A stretch of 64,000 nucleotides of DNA from Candidatus Poribacteria bacterium. Its GTDB lineage: Bacteria; Poribacteria; WGA-4E; WGA-3G. The DNA lies in NCBI GenBank assembly GCA_028820635.1, contig JAPPIG010000118.1:1-64000 (forward strand), in the 5' to 3' direction. The notes beneath the pieces were generated by a model. That model was not told where the DNA came from, did no database searches, and saw only the letters and a list, made by a program, of their open reading frames with translations. The translations under genes and the position numbers were made by a program. Of the stretch, positions 62,045-64,000 are shown piece after piece. Every line of letters begins with the position of its first letter. Position 1 is the stretch's first letter.

Positions 62045-62788
62045 TTAAGGCTTTTTGTGGCAAATCATTGCGGTGATCCAGCAGAAACGTCTGAGTATAG
62101 GAAACATTCGTAAAAGACTTCTATCAATCAACCTGAGAACTTGGAGTGTCCACCGATAGAATATAGGAATTGGGATTATCCGTTTCCAAAACAGCGCGCC
62201 TAAAGAGAAGAGATGGAATTCACGGTGTTCCATCCCCTCGAATTCTTTACCTATTGCCTCAATATCGTGAAGTGAAAAGTAATGCAACTCACGGGAGTAT
62301 TTGAGAAACAGTTTGCGATAGAGCCACACCATCGGGTGATTTCGCATATTTTCCATGAAAATCGCTTTTCCGCCCGGTTTAAGGACACGGTAACACTCTT
62401 TCGCTGTTTGCTTGTGTTCTGTAAATACCAACACAGATTTAGAGATGATAAAGTCAAAGGTATTGTCAGGAAAAGCGAGTTGGGTAGCATCCATTAGGGA
62501 AAAGTCAACAGCATCAGCGACTTTATGTCGGTTTACCCTCTCTTTTGCTTCATCAAGCCGAAAGGGCAACAAGTCAATACCAACGACAGATGCCCCCTGT
62601 TTTGCAAGTAGTGTTGCAGTGCCGCCTGTTCCTGTGCCTAACTCAAGTACCCTTTTACCTTCCAATACACCCATTTTGGGGAGGGCGTACTCAAAGATAG
62701 GTAGGTAGAAGTCTTCCCACCAGAGCAAGAGGTCTGTTTCAACGTTACAGGCACTACCTTCCGGCTGCGATGCATCGGGTTCACGCAA
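62045..62788 (-). CDS. Class I SAM-dependent methyltransferase
   Basis: A 247-residue protein. The SAM site GKRVLELGTGTGGTATLLAK (about 45-64) is followed by the acidic VVGIDLLPFRLDEA, motif II MDATQLAFPDNTFDFIIS and ECYRVLKPGGKAIFMEN. The C-terminal hydrophobic stretch may bind membrane or a lipid-like substrate. The start is TTG 62788, two bases after the stop of the upstream isomerase gene; no in-frame ATG suits the domain. The substrate is unknown; ubiquinone- and sterol-type methyltransferases share the motifs. Confidence 0.82.
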   Translation of the reverse strand: MREPDASQPEGSACNVETDLLLWWEDFYLPIFEYALPKMGVLEGKRVLELGTGTGGTATLLAKQGASVVGIDLLPFRLDEAKERVNRHKVADAVDFSLMDATQLAFPDNTFDFIISKSVLVFTEHKQTAKECYRVLKPGGKAIFMENMRNHPMVWLYRKLFLKYSRELHYFSLHDIEAIGKEFEGMEHREFHLFSLGALFWKRIIPIPIFYRWTLQVLRLIDRSLLRMFPILRRFCWITAMICHKKP

Positions 62789-62790
62789 AC

Positions 62791-63549
62791 CTATATTTTC
62801 CCCATCTTTCGTAGATTTTCAATACATTTTTCGGCACATTCAAGCGGTGGATACGCATAACTTTCCTGCTCAACGATGTACCACTCAGTGCCGCCGACGG
62901 TTTCAAAGGCATGAAACAAATCGTCCCAAGGTATATCGCCTTCTCCGATGAGTGCCTTGTCATTCGTAGCAGAGTATTCTTTGATATGAACCAACTTTGA
63001 TCTGCCGGGGTAACGTTTTATAAACGTCACGTTGTCTGCCCCTGCTCGGAGTACGTGTCCCGTGTCAATTTGCAGCACAACATCGTCTCGGGTGTTACTT
63101 CCGAACGTATCCCACGGCACTTCACCTTCTAAAGGTTTAAATTCACCTGTGTGATTGTGGTAGCCAACAAACATACCTTGGTCGGCGATTTTTTCGGCAA
63201 TCTCATTAAAAAGTTTTGCTGTGTTTCGCCACGCCTTCTGTGAATTTGTGTACTCTCCCCCTAATCCCGGCACAATCAGATAGGGATTGCCCAGAATCTT
63301 ATTAAACGCCACTGTCTCGGCAAGTGCGTCACCGAGGAGTATATTCAATCCTGTATGCGTGCCAACAACTTTTAATTCAAGGTCGTCACACATGCCGCGC
63401 AATTCTTCTGCTGATCGGTCATAATAACCGGCAAATTCAACGCCTTCATACCCCATCTGTGCCACTGCTTGGAGTGTAAGGGATAGGTCTTTTGCACAAT
63501 CTTCTCTAACGGAATATAACTGTAATGCTATCGGTATTCTATCGCTCAA
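62791..63549 (-). CDS. Sugar phosphate isomerase/epimerase (TIM barrel)
   Basis: A 252-residue xylose-isomerase-like TIM barrel starting IPIALQLYSVREDCAKDLSL. Metal-site blocks are GYEGVEFAGYY, VGYHNHTGEF (His), VVLQIDTGHVLRAG (Asp and His), LVHIKEYS (His) and a C-terminal Glu in WYIVEQESY. Relatives are inosose dehydratase-like and hydroxypyruvate-isomerase-like enzymes, abundant in this kind of genome. It is coupled to the methyltransferase gene downstream with almost no gap. Substrate unknown. Confidence 0.85.
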   Translation of the reverse strand: MSDRIPIALQLYSVREDCAKDLSLTLQAVAQMGYEGVEFAGYYDRSAEELRGMCDDLELKVVGTHTGLNILLGDALAETVAFNKILGNPYLIVPGLGGEYTNSQKAWRNTAKLFNEIAEKIADQGMFVGYHNHTGEFKPLEGEVPWDTFGSNTRDDVVLQIDTGHVLRAGADNVTFIKRYPGRSKLVHIKEYSATNDKALIGEGDIPWDDLFHAFETVGGTEWYIVEQESYAYPPLECAEKCIENLRKMGKI

Positions 63550-63606
63550 TTAGGTTCTCCTTGTTTGAAATTATACCATTTCTAAATGATTATGTGGCAT
63601 TATTTC

Positions 63607-63694
63607 GTAGGTCGGGTAGAGCGAAGCGAAACCCGACACGTAGGATTAGATAGGGTTTCCATGTCGGGTTTCGCTGACGCTCTACCCGACCTAC
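63607..63694. repeat. Long inverted repeat of the GTAGGTCGGGT family
   Basis: gtaggtcgggtagagcg...cgaaacccgaca and the near-complement tgtcgggtttcg...cgctctacccgacctac (ending at 63694) enclose about 23 bases. The same family, with inner gtttcgcttcgctctacccgac, occurs inside the 13706-13949 element. It occupies most of the gap 63550-63827, where I see no gene. Confidence 0.8.
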
Positions 63695-63827
63695 ATTTTA
63701 TTTATGACAATTTGTCAATTGGAAATGGTATTAGTTGGTGAAAACAGTTCAAAAATTAAATGTAAATCACGCAATAAGTAGTTTTGGACTTGGAATGTTA
63801 TCTCAATGCAGGATGATTTATGTTTTC

Positions 63828-64000
63828 CTATTGCCTTGGATTTCCATCACTGAACACCCTAATTTCTCGTAGTACAACATCCTGAAAGGACACTTTTGTT
63901 TTGCCAGTAATTGGTTCTCGTGTGGTGCGTGCTGAATCACGATTGACATAGATAACAACTCTGAGCATCCGCACTGGCCTGTTAATGTCAATGCGTATCA
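63828..64000 (-). CDS. C-terminal part of a protein extending beyond the window
   Basis: From the right edge a minus-strand frame of 57 codons reads DINRPVRMLRVVIYVNRDSA, then VSFQDVVLREIRVFSDGN and stops at TAG 63828. The beta-rich pattern resembles the end of an extracytoplasmic carbohydrate-binding or sandwich domain. It is too short to name. Confidence 0.5.
   Translation of the reverse strand, partial: IRIDINRPVRMLRVVIYVNRDSARTTREPITGKTKVSFQDVVLREIRVFSDGNPRQ

Noticed and set aside
1..64000. CRISPR array, rRNA operon, prophage or autonomous transposase
   Set aside because: No regularly spaced direct repeats, no rRNA-like sequence and no integrase or transposase frames were seen.

Overview
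The window reads as chromosomal DNA of an uncultured bacterium. The mix of families (DapL-type lysine synthesis, PhyH dioxygenases, several sugar-phosphate isomerases/epimerases, DUF1080, FlgD-type C-terminal tails, Ycf48 repeats, a propeller/SpoIIE regulator) and the many small palindromic intergenic repeats resemble Candidatus Poribacteria genomes. That assignment is inference from gene content, not a marker gene. Most genes lie on the minus strand. There is no rRNA, CRISPR array, prophage or autonomous transposase. Mobile DNA appears only as short elements with terminal inverted repeats (TIRs) and dispersed hairpins.

Layout. 1-6.8 kb: metal-handling genes (a CobW-neighbourhood set, then His-rich proteins, a ZnuD-like TonB receptor, a MerC-like membrane protein and a ZnuA-like lipoprotein). 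7-10.4 kb: M16 peptidase, an unknown membrane-anchored protein, and a decayed HNH nuclease gene beside a coiled-coil partner. 10.5-13.6 kb: CstA and xylose isomerase. 13.7-14.5 kb: a repeat island with a clean 244-bp miniature element. 14.5-20.3 kb: CCA-adding enzyme, site-2 protease, ScpA, ScpB, threonine synthase and a cyclase-family hydrolase. 20.3-23.5 kb, plus strand: a second miniature element, a promoter predicted to make a leaderless GNAT mRNA, and a sugar kinase fused to a GalU-type nucleotidyltransferase. 23.5-33.5 kb: a 1300-residue propeller/SpoIIE phosphatase, DapL, PhyH, a 14-repeat Ycf48-like lipoprotein and two tandem dapB genes that share a 335-bp identical tract. 33.7-43.2 kb: lipA, tRNA-Sec, selB, two tandem lepB genes, two tandem beta-helix proteins and lepA. 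43.4-47.1 kb: DUF1080 protein, phosphonoacetate-hydrolase-like enzyme, TIM-barrel isomerase and purN. 47.2-55.6 kb: a TPR / ECF sigma / anti-sigma / four tandem VWA gene array. 55.8-64 kb: FGE-like protein, membrane protein, dehydrogenase, rRNA/tRNA methyltransferase, aldo/keto reductase, NagA-like deacetylase, methyltransferase, isomerase and a gene cut by the window end.

The best candidates for something undescribed are: (1) the sigma/anti-sigma array of TonB-stem, double-VWA envelope proteins, one copy of which needs a -1 frameshift at a perfect A-heptamer to give a protein of the paralogues' length; (2) a dispersed 27-nt hairpin whose stem covaries between two copies while its loop is conserved, each copy inside a miniature element; (3) a second hairpin family (core GGTTAGGAAACC) at the centre of short elements with different ends; and (4) the kinase-GalU fusion. 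Tandem duplication recurs between 31 and 54 kb (dapB x2, lepB x2, beta-helix x2, VWA x4).
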